DNA from: Hypomyces perniciosus
Lineage: Eukaryota > Ascomycota > Sordariomycetes > Hypocreales > Hypocreaceae
Assembly: GCA_008477525.1 (NCBI GenBank)
Contig: SPDT01000014.1
Coordinates: 1-64,000 of the forward strand
DNA length: 64,000 nucleotides
Direction: 5' to 3'
Shown: piece by piece, positions 1-10,758 of the stretch
Layout: each line of letters opens with the position of its first letter
Position numbering within the stretch: the first letter of the stretch is position 1
Program-made: the position numbers and the translations under genes
Notes under the pieces: model-generated
Database searches by the model: none
The model's input: the letters and a program-made list of their open reading frames with translations, nothing else
What the model was told of the DNA's origin: nothing

Positions 1-130
1 CCTAACCCTAACCCTAACCCTAACCCTAACCCTAACCCTAACCCTAACCCTAACCCTAACCCTAACCCTAACCTAACCCTAACCCTAACCCTAACCCTAA
101 CCCTAACCCTAACCCTAACCCTAACCCTAG
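1..130. repeat. Telomere repeat array (CCCTAA)n
   Basis: About 21 tandem CCCTAA units with one short unit (CCTAA) near position 67, ending in CCCTAG. This is the C-rich strand expected at the left end of a linear nuclear fungal chromosome. It joins directly to cox3 intron sequence with no subtelomeric DNA. Such repeats are not known as a normal part of circular fungal mtDNA, so the join is either an assembly chimera or a real nuclear or telomere-capped insertion. Confidence 0.97.
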
Positions 131-174
131 ACTTCCTTGCCATTAACTCTATTGATTTTTAATACATTTACAAA

Positions 175-1433
175 TTAATTTAATACAGAAGCGTAACCTT
201 TATAAGGTTTACCTGAATTTAAGCATTCTTTCATATATTTACGAGATATGTTAAGATCTTTTGCACATTCAGACATACTGTTATACATTTTACTTTGGTT
301 GTCTTTAATTGCTATAATTTTTGTTGAATCACTAACTAATTTATTAGTATTTCTGTGATATCTATTATTATTTATTATTTCATAAGGACTATCAGTTAAA
401 TAAAGTTTAGATATTAAACTATCTATTTCTCTCATAGAAATCAATTCTTTATCTTTAAGTAAATTACTGTTAGTTGTTAATCTATATTTATTCATATGTA
501 GCTTGATAGCATCAAATATAAATTTACCTTCTGAAGTAGTATGATAACCTTTATGATAAATATCTACTAATTTAAATCATAGTAAAAAATCTTTATGTTT
601 TAATGTTTTTAATATAACATTGTCATCGTGGTACATTAAAGGTATTAAATTTTCTCTTAATTCTTGAATTTTATTAGTTCTAATATTATAGTAGGATTTT
701 TGTCCACTCTAGATGAAGTATATAAAACTTTACCTGTATTTAAGAATTCTCTTATTCTATTATATAATTCTAATTCTTTTATATTATTTTCTAACCTGAA
801 TCTAGGTATATATTTATTTGTAGAAAAAGTCGCTTCTCCATCTATAAACCCGGCTAGTCAAAATTTGGTTATTTTTATTTTATCTATAATAGAACTAGGT
901 ATTCATTTGTCCGACATATTTTGCATTTCCTTTTGAAGGTTTATGATTTCTAATTTATTAGCATCAGATAATTTTTTATTATCTCTTTTTAATTCTACTG
1001 CTTTCGCAAATGATACAAAATGATGATACTTTGAACTATTAAGATTAACGTAATTAAAGATAGGAATTATTACATATAACAAAGAGTTTAAATCATTAAC
1101 AAAATAATTAACTTTGCCTTTTGATTTAGAAATATGTCCACATTTTAATGTATTCATAATATATTCTAATACTTCAATTTCATCTTCATGAAGACCTATT
1201 TGATATGTATATTGAACATATTTAAATGTATTATCTTTTAAATCAGTAATTTTAATATTAAAATTACCTTCTGCATCGGTAAATCCTGCTAATCATTCTA
1301 TAAATTGTTTATCTAAAAAATAACTATCCTTAGAATCAGGTAAAGTAATACATAATTTATCTTGAGAACTAATATTATATGTTTGTTTTGTATTAAATAA
1401 TGTATGTATGTATATAAAAAGGGCTACACAAAT
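175..1433 (-). CDS. LAGLIDADG endonuclease of cox3 intron 3, frameshifted
   Basis: The ORF continues in frame from cox3 exon sequence (1433 downward) and carries two LAGLIDADG motifs, WLAGFTDAEGNF near 1270 and WLAGFIDGEATF near 850. The C-terminal part from about 495 resembles a NUMOD-type DNA-binding tail (MYNSMSECAKDLNISRKYMK). A frameshift near 700 falls in a run of five A; six would restore VDKKSYYNIRTNKIQ. Such proteins cut intronless alleles to drive homing and some help splicing. The 3' end of the intron and the following exon are lost at the telomere junction 45 bases beyond the stop. Confidence 0.8.
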
Positions 1434-4265
1434 TAACCCATGGAAACCTGTCCCGAAGAAGAAAACATGTACCGAATACACCATCACTTATTGTGAATGA
1501 AGAAACGCTATATTCTACTCCTTGGAATAAAGTAAATACTAAAGCTAATATTACTGTGAAAATAGTTCCATATAAAGCTCCTGATCTTTCACCTTTTATT
1601 AAAGAATGGTGAGCGTAAGTAATTGTAGCACCACTAGATAGTAATATTACTGTATTTAATAAAGGTAATTCGAAAGGATTTATAGGTTCTATACCCATAG
1701 GTGGTCATTGAGAACCTAATTCAACTGTTGGTGTTAGAGCACTATGGAAGAATGCTCAGAATATAGCTAAGAAGAATAAAGCTTCAGATACTATAAACAA
1801 TATTACTCCTAAATTTAATCCTTTTTGTACTGCAAGGGTATGGTTACCTAAGTAAGTCAAGTTTGGTTACTAATTATACTAAAAAAGTCCTTTATAATAC
1901 TATAAAAGACCGGTAATCAATCTAGAAAGGGGTGAGGTTTATAGCATAGGAATAATCAATTGCAAATTAATAAATTAAATTTAGAGATTAATTATAATAA
2001 TTTTCGAGATGGTCTCAACTAAATTCGCTACGTTTGTTATTCATAGAGTTTTTAATATTACGTATTTCAAGTATTTCTTCTCTTGTTAGTCTCTTACCTA
2101 AATAATTTAATCCTTTAAAAAAAGATAAATAATTTAGGTGTTTACTGGTCATAAGAGGAAATTTACTTAGATAAGTAGTTATGATATAGTGTTTTCTGTC
2201 CGATTGAGCAAAAAATACAAGCATATTAGATGGTTTTTTAAATAGCGGACTATTGCTTATTTTATAATTTAAATTAACTTGGAAAAATTTTGCTAATTCT
2301 GTCATAAATAAAACATTCGATTCACCTGTAGTTCTGTTAAGTTCACTTTGATTGATAGAGAATACACATTGTACTCTGCCACGGGCTTCTGAGTCATCTG
2401 ATCCGTAAGAACCAGTTAATTTTATAGAAAAATGACCATCCGCATCAATGAAACCTGCTAATCATGCATTAGAATCTAAACTACTAGTATCTAGTGGTAA
2501 TTTTGACAAATTAGAATTTCTTCATTATTTAAATTATCTATAGCTTTGTGTAAAGCTAATATCTTAGTTGTTCTAAATTTACCATTTATCAGATTTATTA
2601 CATTAGTAACTGCCTCTGAATTTGTTATGCTATATCTACATACTCCGTTTACCTCTGTATAAATAACTCCTGTATTTAGTATTTCTTTTAATTTTTCATA
2701 CATAGAAATTTCATTCTTACCAAAAGTAAAAACGATTTTAGGAGAAACACTTTCTTTTTCTCCTTTTCTAAGTATTATTGACCCATCTCCTTCTATTAAT
2801 CCTGCAAGATAGTAACCCAATTGATTATTTGCCCTAGTGCTAAAGTATCTAGTACTATTAAAAGATGTTTTAGTTCTTCAACTAGTTAATTTTAATGTAC
2901 TAAATCCTTTCGTATGGTTACCTAAGTAAGTCATAGGTTAAAATATATTTCTATATTTGTTGGACTATATCTTAATTAATAGGTTGTTAATAACGAACGT
3001 ATTAATTTTTTACGTGTAGTCTCTGAAGGTCCTAGGAAATATTTATCCTTCTCCTAGTTCCCTGCTGATTATCCTTAAATAAGGATTTTCCAGCAATTGG
3101 TAAAATTTAAAGAGAGCACTTACATGTTATTATAGTTTATTTATTAAAGCTCTTATTTTTAATCTTCCGTCAACAGAAAGATGTTCTTTTGATATGATCA
3201 TATTATATACAATTTCTCATCTTTTAAAATCATTAAGCTTATCACCTATCAAGGGATATGTATTGAAATAATCAACAATAACTTAATATTATTTATAGAT
3301 GTTACAGATAAAGATAATATTTCTGAATTATTAGCTGTTGTATAACTCTTTACATTACAAGATAAATATGAAGCAAGGTCCTCCATAAATGGTCTCATAG
3401 AAGTAGATGTAGGTTTATGATATGCACGTTGATCTAATCTGAATTTAAGTGAAATATTTTCACTTACAGCTCTTTTACGAGTATCGGATTTATCTCTGCT
3501 CTCTACATATTTAATACCAAAATGTCCATCTGCTTCCGTAAAACCTGTGAATCAATTATTATCTTGGTAATTAGAATTATCTAACAAGCTTTCAGGTATA
3601 TTTAAAGAATATTTAGCATTAATGAATTTTATTACTTCATTCAATCTTTTATTCTTAGGAGTTCTGAATTTTCCATGTATTAAATTTATAAAGTGTATAA
3701 TACCTTTAATATCTCCAATAATATAACGAATTACATTATCTGAAATTTGAAAACGTCCTATGTTTCCTAATTCTGATTGTATAAAGGCATACATACCTAA
3801 ATTATTTACATGAGAAGTAAAAACTATTCTAGGATTAAGTACTCTATTCAAAGTAGTATTACCTAAAGATGGTAGAGATATATGACCATCTCCTTCTAAA
3901 AGACCCGCTAAATAATAACCTAAATTATCTTTATTTGTAAAAACTGTAATATTATTTTCATTTTTATAATCAATCAAAATTTCATTAATTTCCTCTGCAG
4001 GTATTGCTTTTGCAATATTTAAACTATAATAAGTAATAATTGGTTTACCCTCTGAAATTATATCTCTTCATCATAAAGCCATTGAAGCTATTACTGTAGC
4101 TAAAGCTATAAAGAAGAATATATAGCTATTACTGAAAAGATGCATAGATAATGCTCCATTTACTGTTAAAGTAAATAAAGATATACTTGTGTATAAAGGT
4201 CACGGAGAAGGTGACACTAAATGGAAAGGATGATCTTGAAAATTACTTCTAGTTAAAGTTGTCAT
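1434..4265 (-). CDS. cox3: Cytochrome c oxidase subunit 3, 3' end missing
   Basis: Complex IV inner-membrane subunit. Exon 1 is 4265-4047 ([17 protein letters not shown] to DIISEG, 73 codons). The main second exon is 1857-1434 ([17 protein letters not shown] to GTGFHGL). A 20-nt copy of the start of that exon also lies at 2931-2912 between two intron ORFs. The last part of the protein (the region after GFHG) is absent because the contig ends in telomere repeat. A +1 frameshift lies near 1473, where TGT-TTTC-TTC has one T too many to read [13 protein letters not shown] encodes Trp (SPWP, ALWW). The gene lies opposite to most other protein genes here. It is either broken or carries a consensus error. 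Confidence 0.93.
1988..2911 (-). CDS. LAGLIDADG endonuclease, second ORF of the cox3 composite intron
   Basis: Reads in frame from the 20-nt exon copy at 2931-2912 (TYLGNHT then [13 protein letters not shown]). Two motifs are visible: [13 protein letters not shown] and [14 protein letters not shown]. One frameshift near 2518, in AAA where AAAA would continue [14 protein letters not shown], splits it. The C terminus is [18 protein letters not shown]. It looks like the double-motif family also found in cox1 introns 2 and 4 and nad5 intron 1 (conserved NGKFRT and SKHLNYL). Whether this intron splices separately is unclear because the same exon start recurs at 1857. Confidence 0.78.
2912..2931 (-). 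repeat. 20-nt copy of the cox3 exon start (possible micro-exon)
   Basis: On the minus strand, ACTTACTTAGGTAACCATAC here equals the first 20 bases of the cox3 exon at 1857. Both copies follow a G, as expected at a group I 3' splice site, and both are in phase with exon 1. The ORF of the second intron is fused to this copy. It can be a true micro-exon or a duplicated exon border left by intron or HEG insertion. Confidence 0.75.
3130..4046 (-). CDS. LAGLIDADG endonuclease of cox3 intron 1
   Basis: In frame with cox3 exon 1 from 4046 ([13 protein letters not shown]). The motifs are [14 protein letters not shown] and [14 protein letters not shown], followed by [13 protein letters not shown] and a short tail. 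A frameshift near 3277, where AA would need AAA, breaks the second half. The intron begins right after GGT at 4047. Group I core sequence probably follows the ORF between about 3100 and 2932 (for example the GGCAATTGCTGGAAA-like stretch on the minus strand near 3090). Confidence 0.78.
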
Positions 4266-4308
4266 TTATATTAATAAAAAAAAATACAGCTTCATACATT
4301 TATTTAAA

Positions 4309-4379
4309 AGCCCCTAAGATGAATCGAACATCTATCATAATATTAACAGTATTATGCTCTACCGTTGAGCTATAGAGGC
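4309..4379 (-). tRNA. trnN(gtt): tRNA-Asn (GTT)
   Basis: Cloverleaf on the minus strand: acceptor GCCTCTA with TAGGGGC, anticodon loop CTGTTAA, T arm GATGTTCGATTCATC. It is the first of a trnN-S-D-Y block between cox3 and rns. Confidence 0.92.
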
Positions 4380-4383
4380 AGTT

Positions 4384-4467
4384 CGGAAAAGAGGTGATTT
4401 GAACACCTAAATGTATAAAACATAGCACGTAGCAAGTGCCTTACCCTACCAAATGGAAGACTTTTCC
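4384..4467 (-). tRNA. trnS(gct): tRNA-Ser (GCT)
   Basis: Class II tRNA with long variable arm on the minus strand: acceptor GGAAAAG with CTTTTCC, anticodon loop TTGCTAC in stem GCAC/GTGC, T arm GGTGTTCAAATCACC. Confidence 0.9.
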
Positions 4468-4472
4468 TATAA

Positions 4473-4546
4473 CGAATTAGATCAGAATCGAACCGACATC
4501 TATTTCCGTGACAGGGAAATCCTTTACCTAATTAAGTTACTAATTC
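4473..4546 (-). tRNA. trnD(gtc): tRNA-Asp (GTC)
   Basis: Minus strand cloverleaf: acceptor GAATTAG with CTAATTC, anticodon loop CTGTCAC in stem TTTCC/GGAAA, T loop TTCGATTC. Confidence 0.92.
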
Positions 4547-4617
4547 TAATAATACTAGGAAATATTACTTTTAAGTAAATATATATTAAATTTACTTATT
4601 TTATAAAAATAAGTTAT

Positions 4618-4701
4618 TAGGAGACAAGAGATTCGAACTCTTAAAAGCGACTGCTATTGAGTTTACAGCTCAACCCTTCTTACCAATAAAGGAACCCTCC
4701 T
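4618..4701 (-). tRNA. trnY(gta): tRNA-Tyr (GTA)
   Basis: Class II tRNA on the minus strand: anticodon loop CTGTAAA in stem TTGAG/CTCAA, long variable arm, T arm AAGAGTTCGAATCTCTT. It lies next to the downstream copy of the rns 3' end. Confidence 0.9.
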
Positions 4702-4734
4702 TTATATAATATAAATTAATATATTATATAATTT

Positions 4735-4775
4735 AATTATTGTTAATATTAATTAATCCCGCGCAACTTCCACTA
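4735..4775 (-). repeat. Second copy of the rns 3' terminus
   Basis: Minus-strand GTAGTGGAAGTTGCGCGGGA followed by TTAATTAATATTAACAATAA repeats the end of rns at 6186-6226 with a few substitutions. It lies directly downstream of the GIY-YIG gene, so that gene is bracketed by two rns ends. This fits a HEG that inserted near the rns terminus and brought or duplicated the 3' end. Confidence 0.7.
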
Positions 4776-4885
4776 CGCTATATGTTAAGATAAAACGCGT
4801 AAGGTCTAATAATTTATAATTACTAATTCCGGAAGGAAGGGATAACCTAAAAAATATGAATGCTCCTAGTTACCCGGCTTTTTAA

Positions 4886-5910
4886 TTAAATATCTACCTT
4901 TGTATGGTTAGTATTTTTACCTTTTAATTTATTCATTATGGTATTACCACTAGCATTCAAAGCTAGACCTGCACTTCTAGCTGAAAGGTATTCCGTAGTC
5001 ACTCCTGTAGTTAAATCTGTAACCAATACGGGTTCAGCTCTTGGACTTCCTTTAAGTTTTTGAGACGAACTTCGGCTGATTCCTTGAATTCAGTTTGGTT
5101 AATTAATATAGAATTTAACTTATTTTGCAATATTAATATACTATTTTCTAACTTAACTACTTTACCTGTAAAATATTTTAATGTAAAATTTGAAAATCTT
5201 AGCTCACTCTGGTTGTTTCTATATAATCTAACTAATCAAGCATCACGTAGTTTTAGTTTAGTTGTGTTTCTTGTTATACGACCTTCAGAAGAACCAGCTA
5301 TTTTACAAATATTATAAGTAGGTTGATATTTATCTATATAATACTGTTCTCTTTCAATAGCTTGAGATCTATCGCAATACTCTAAAATTTCTAATCTAAA
5401 ATTATCATAACCATATTTTAATAGAGCTTTATAGATAACACTGTTATGTCTAAGTATTTCTTTTTTTAACCATCTAGGTGAAAGGTAATCTCTTAATCTT
5501 TTAGTTAAATCCACAGCACTCCCAATATATGTTTTTCCATTAACCAGGTTAACTCAACGATAAATACCTGACATTTTTTGGTTATCCTTGTAAATAGTCT
5601 TTTTTACATCTAATGACGCGCATTTTGTATACACCTTGGGAATAGTTGTTCCTGTTACAAAGTTACTTAAGACTATATCACTTTTATTTCTAGCGTAAAA
5701 AGTGCTAAATCCGCATACGTTTTTTAATTTCATGTTCATTTTTTTTATATTATAATATAAAATCGCTGTTATGCAACGATACCAGGTTCTTTCGTGTGGT
5801 CTAACAATTAAGCTCAGCCTTGCCATACCTGGAAATTTTTGCCCGTCATTTATGAATATATCAGCTCCTCTGATTTTCTCCATCCAATATTTCGCATTAG
5901 TGGTTTTCAT
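4886..5910 (-). CDS. GIY-YIG endonuclease between two rns 3' ends
   Basis: Catalytic core is visible: SGIYRWVNLVNGKTYIGSAV, the KALLKYGYDNFRLEILEYC segment, and an EREQYYIDKYQPTYN motif with the catalytic Glu. A coiled hydrophilic stretch follows, then a NUMOD1-like tail (PVLVTDLTTGVTTEYLSARS). A frameshift near 5055 in five A (six restore RLKKLKGSPRAEP) separates the tail. The start at 5910 (MKTTNAKYW) is the first ATG; the region before the core has no recognised domain. Not inside a recognisable intron core. Confidence 0.8.
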
Positions 5911-6204
5911 GGTATCTTGTCGAGCACCATCTTATGAAAAATACTAGAGGCTCTTTTTCAATCCGATTACACACATTTACGTGGTCGTGGATGCCTTACC
6001 AGCTGTAGGGATTCTTTCTAGACTTTACTATTTTTATAAACTAGCTGAACCTGCCCCGAAATCGAATCGAGGGATTTACATAAATTGTAGTAAATTAATA
6101 TAGCCGTATCAGGTTTTTGTTTTAAAAAAACAATATTTTTATCTAAAGTATTAAACTCTTGAAAAAAAATAAACAAAAAGGGTATTATTGTTAATATTAA
6201 TCAA

Positions 6205-7708
6205 CCCCGTGCAACTTCCACTACACGAACCGTATTTCGACTTAACACTAATTAGAGCCACGCATACGAAGATTCCCAATAATAGAATACACAAAACCTA
6301 CTTGTTTTTTTTTACTAATTACTAAGAAAGCAAACTTATTGCGCATGCTCTTTTCAGCATGTGACGAGTGGTTAGTACCAATCCAAGGTTAATTCACCGT
6401 GACATGGTGATTCACGATTACTAGTAATTACTTATTCATATAGTCAAATTTCAGACTACAATCCTTAAAATTTATATCCTATTTTTTGAGATTAGCTTAA
6501 ATTCACATTTTCGCATCTCTTTGTCTAGGCATATGTGGCACGTCTATAGCCCACAATATTAAGGCCATGATGACTTGTCTTTGTCCCCTTTTTCTTTCCA
6601 AATTCTAGGATCAAATGCTTTATCGTAAAATTAAAAAAATAAAGCCAGGGATTGCGTTAATTTCATGGAAACCACAGTTTCACAACATTAACTGAAAACA
6701 GCCGTGCAACTCCTGTAATATAATTATACAAATTGTGGTAAGGTTTTTCGTGGATCATCGAATTAAACAACATACTTCACTACTGGTGTCAGAAACGGTC
6801 TAGTGATTTCAGTTCCTGCGTTGCCACATTACTCTTGAGGTGAAATGCTTACACTTTCATTTATAGACCAAATAATGTTTAATATTTAATTCAAATGAAC
6901 TAAATTATTAAATCTTAATCTAACCTATGGCATTCATCATTTACTGCAAAGACTACTGGGTATCTAATCCTGTTTGTTCTCTGTGCCTTCGTCCTTCAAC
7001 GTCAGTTTTTACATAGAGGGCTGCCTTCGCCTTTACCGAGTCCCTTTGGTATCATAGAATTTCATCTCTCCTCCTCAAGTACTGCCCTCTTACATAAAAC
7101 TCTAGTCAAGTACTAACATTATAGAAGCTATATTGACCGTCTAGGTACCCTTTAAACCTAATTAAGATGAATAACACTAGTCTCTTACGTATTACCGCGA
7201 CTGCTGGCACGCAATTAGTCAAGACACGATATATATACTGTCATTATCAATATATAAACAAAGCTTTATTCAATTTTAATACAATCCTATAGATCATATT
7301 CAAAGACATGATCAAAATAGGACTTGCCACTTCTCCAAGTTGCCAGTTCAGCCGTTAGGCCATTGACCAAAATTCCTCACTGCTGTACTAACTTGCATTG
7401 GGGTTTTTTCAGACCCAATGTGGTCGATCAACCTTTCAGCTTCGACTACGAGAGTTTTAGGCTAGTTAAGCCATCACCTTAACTACTACCTATCCCGAAG
7501 ATATTTATTATCCTCTTAAAGCAGGAATTTTTAGTTTCCCTTTATTTATTATGAAGGATTTACCTCCACTTTAAGGCCGGCGAAGAATATCCTTATACTC
7601 ACCTGTACACCACTTTTTAATTAAGAAAATTAAAACGTACGATTAGCATGTGTCAAGCACTTGGACAGCATTCAATCAGAGCCATCACCAAACTCAACTA
7701 TTAATTTG
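6205..7708 (-). rRNA. rns: Small subunit ribosomal RNA
   Basis: Minus strand. The 5' region has GAGTTTGGTGATGGCTCTGA (7700), the 530 loop GTGCCAGCAGTCGCGGTAAT (7190), the CAAACAGGATTAGATACCC segment (6960), and near the end GTAATCGTGAATCACCATGT (6400). The terminal segment AAGTCGAAATACGGTTCGTG and GTAGTGGAAGTTGCACGGG (6235-6200) matches the 3' end of SSU rRNA. No intron is apparent. Ends are approximate. Together with trnY-D-S-N and cox3 it forms an inverted block relative to the rest of the window. Confidence 0.93.
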
Positions 7709-7977
7709 ATATAAATTTCTTTACATCACTATAAGATCTAAAATTATATGATTATAAATTTTATAATATAAGGAGAGTAATAAAACTATATCTTGTAATA
7801 TTTATTTAATGACTGTTCTAATTTAAATAATACGTACGCTATTTTTTGTTAATAATTAACTATTTTTCTTTAATTTCTAGAATTAAATTTTATAATTTTC
7901 ATTATTCCTTAAAAGGATAAATATTTATTGTGGACATAATTTTCCTAATAACTCTTTACTCCACTTAATATTTTTAG

Positions 7978-8359
7978 GAAAAATTGAATTGTGGGATTTA
8001 CATGTTCAGGAGGTTCATTCTTTATTAAAAGTAATAATGATGGTTGTTTTCAGTTAAAACAAAGAATACATACTAATTTATTTGAAGGATTTAAACTAGT
8101 ATTTAATACAAATAGAAAAATAGATACTACAAATAATTTTAGTCAATTTAGTGTTAGTTCTAAATCTGATATACAAACAGTAATTAACTTCTTTTCTTTT
8201 GAAGGTCTACATCCTTTAATAGGGCTAAAGTATATTCAATATACAAAATGATTAAATAATCTACAAAATAGTACACGTTATAATAAATTACATTACCCTA
8301 AACTGTAATATGGGCTCCTTAAAAATAAAATTTATTTTTTAGAGGCAAATGGGGAAAAT
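7978..8359 (+). pseudogene. Displaced fragment of the cob intron 2 endonuclease
   Basis: Bases 8006-8359 equal 40766-41119 at a constant offset of 32,760 with one difference (8010 G, 40770 A). Bases 7978-8005 equal 39542-39569. The ORF reads [18 protein letters not shown], then [17 protein letters not shown] to a TAA at 8306-8308. It is the C-terminal half of a LAGLIDADG protein without the 1.2-kb insertion that interrupts the cob copy. The match stops exactly where rnl begins (GAGACAGTATGG). Confidence 0.88.
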
Positions 8360-8710
8360 GAGACAGTATGGTTTCTATCTTCTAGGGGGAATTAGAATAA
8401 AATAAGAACAAACTTTTGTACGAAAGGAACAAGAAGAGTTTAACTGTAAAAGGTTAAACGATGGTTACTAATCTATGGTTTACCTGTTGTTTATGTGCCC
8501 AAATATTCAATATATATAATTTTATATATATCTGTATTTTTATACATAGGGATGTTTCTTTCACTAAGATAAATATATAGCATAAGCACGGCAGGAACGC
8601 TAAGTTAGTTAAGGATAAGTGCTGAAAGCATATAGGCACGAAGCTTATCTTAAGATATTTCTTAAATATGCGTAATATACTATTACGAAATAATTATAGG
8701 CTTTATCCGT
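8360..8710 (+). rRNA. rnl: Large subunit rRNA, 3' end only
   Basis: Begins GAGACAGTATGGTTTCTATC, matching the domain VI segment GAGACAGTTCGGTCCCTATC of LSU rRNA. It continues with TTTTGTACGAAAGGAACAAG, AGGATAAGTGCTGAAAGCAT and AGGCACGAAGCTTATCTTAA. Everything 5' of this is missing here and is replaced by a cob intron fragment. A full rnl may exist outside the window; as seen, this copy is truncated. The 3' border is approximate. Confidence 0.88.
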
Positions 8711-9242
8711 AAGAATCAAGAGATTTTCAAGAATAAGTACTAATTTAATAAATAACTATTTATAAATATATCGATATTCGCTCGCTTGCGGAGCAAGCAT
8801 AAAAGGATGATTAAAGTACTAGATTCTGACTTTGGATTAGTCAATAGGATCTAGGTAGTCTTAAAGTCTGTTGAACTCACAGGACTTATATAATGTGCAT
8901 AACGCATCAGGGAAATGTCGTCAACCGGGAAAGGAAAGATTGAGCCCGTGGATCTCTTAGTGTTGCGAATACACAATGGGGGCGGTGAAAACAACTGTCC
9001 GCATTCAAGTATTTTATATTTGAAACCAAACCCTGAGTTGCTGGTAAAGCTGGCCCCACCGAAATGTACAATCCGATTATATAAGTAGCGGAGTAACCGT
9101 TCGACATTTTAGAGTTAAAGATGTCCCGTCTGCTCCGGATAGGTTAAAGCTGAATAATATACACCAATCAGTTTGGGGTATTTATAGCAGAAAGCTATAC
9201 GTTAGAGTTCATACGTAAATACTCTTATATTATAAAAAAATA
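8711..9242 (+). other. Structured non-coding region before a HEG, possible intron core
   Basis: After a short palindrome (GCTCGCTTGCGGAGCAAGC near 8777) there is a GC-richer stretch without an ORF, with segments such as GGGAAATGTCGTCAACCGGG (8909) and GTAGCGGAGTAACCGTTCGA (9083). The style resembles a group II domain I or other large ribozyme, but no domain V was found downstream. I cannot assign it. Confidence 0.4.
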
Positions 9243-10613
9243 ATGAATAAAAATATTTTCACATCGGCCTTGGCCTTAAAAATAGAATATTAAAGTTATA
9301 TACTTTAAATTCTGAACCTACTTGAAATAGTAGTAAACTATTTCTTCCACAAGCTCTAGAAAAAAACCCTACTTTGTTTTATCAATGATTAGCGGGATTT
9401 ATAGACGGTGAAGGAAATTTCCAAATTAATCCTTTAAAAGGGAAAAAATGGTGAAATAGTTAATTTTTCTTTTATGTTTAATATCAATCTTCATATTGAT
9501 GACATAGACGTTTTAAAAACTATAGCTAAAATATTAGGGATAGGGTTAGTTACTTATTCGGATATTGCAAATTCAAATAAATATGTGTGTTCTTATAGAA
9601 TAAATAAGCAATCTGAGTTATCTAAATTAATTCAAATTTTAAATTCTTCACCCTTAAATGGTGTAAAATATTTGGATTTTTTAGATTTTACTAAAGCTTA
9701 TGATTTATATTTTAATAGACCTCGTCGTAATATAACACCCGAAATAATTGAAGAGATATTAAAACTCAAAAATGGAATGAATAGACAAAGAACTAATTTC
9801 AATAGACCAATTCCGATTAATATTACAGATTACTGATTACTAGGTTTAATTGAAGGTGAAGGGTCTTTCCATTTAATTAGATCGAGATTAGTACCTGTGT
9901 TTGCTATAAAAATGGTTTTAGATCAAGAACCTCTTATGATAGCAATTAAAAAATATTTAATAGAAAGATTAGGTTTTGACAAATATTCCCTATTTAAATT
10001 AAATAGTTCAGAATTAATAAGCATTAATTATGTACCCCCTAAGGGAAATTCTAAACCCCAAATTTTCATAGGGATTGAAAATGTTAGAATTTTATATAAT
10101 TACTTTTTACCTTATTTAAAAAATTTAACTTTCCTAACTAAAAAGTTCAAAGATTTTAATGACCTAATGTTAATTTGTTATGTAATTTATCATAAAATAT
10201 ATAGAGATGAGGAGATAAAAGATTTAATAATAAAATTAAGTAATAATATGAATAGTTTTAGATTATCTAGTTATAAAGGTGAAAAAGATATTATTACTGC
10301 TTCAGATATAGATAGATTATTATCGGCCGACCCTTTCTCTGTACCTTTAAATGATGGGAGATTATTAAATTTAATGACCAATAAATTAGATAGTAGTATA
10401 AAAGGAGGTTCGGTGTTTGAAATAATTAATCAAGATTCAAATAAAGTTATTTTAGCTAATAGTTTAGAAGAGTGTGCTAGTATTATAGGAGTCTCAAGGA
10501 ATCTTGTATCAAGTGCTTTCTCTTCACCAGCTGATGCATCTTTTATTTCTGAAATATCTATTGATAAATATAATATAAAAAGAATAGGTGTTTTTTTGGA
10601 GCATATGCATTAG
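9243..10613 (+). CDS. LAGLIDADG endonuclease downstream of rnl
   Basis: Double-motif protein: WLAGFIDGEGNF (9393) and WLLGLIEGEGSF (9836). The C-terminal part carries a NUMOD1/helix-turn-helix-like tail (VILANSLEECASIIGVSR). The start is taken as the ATG at 9243 (MNKNIFTSALAL). Two frameshifts interrupt it, near 9280 (five A, six needed) and near 9446 (six A, five needed). The 5' flank may be an intron core. Related tails occur at 11064-11336 and 13479-13826. Confidence 0.75.
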
Positions 10614-10758
10614 TGTAGATGCTAGGATCGATATATGATTAAATAACTTTTTATAGAAGGGTATAATTTTCTAGTCCAGAAAAATTAGTAAACGATTAAT
10701 ACATAAAAGGTGAGAATAAATAGAACTGGTTGATATAATCAATTTCAACCTTATTCAA

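Noticed and set aside
5060..5317. Plus-strand ORF opposite the GIY-YIG gene
   Set aside because: It is the antisense shadow of the minus-strand endonuclease, which carries all recognisable motifs.
8907..9107. Minus-strand ORF in the structured region
   Set aside because: No family resemblance; it overlaps GC-rich non-coding sequence and lacks a plausible context.
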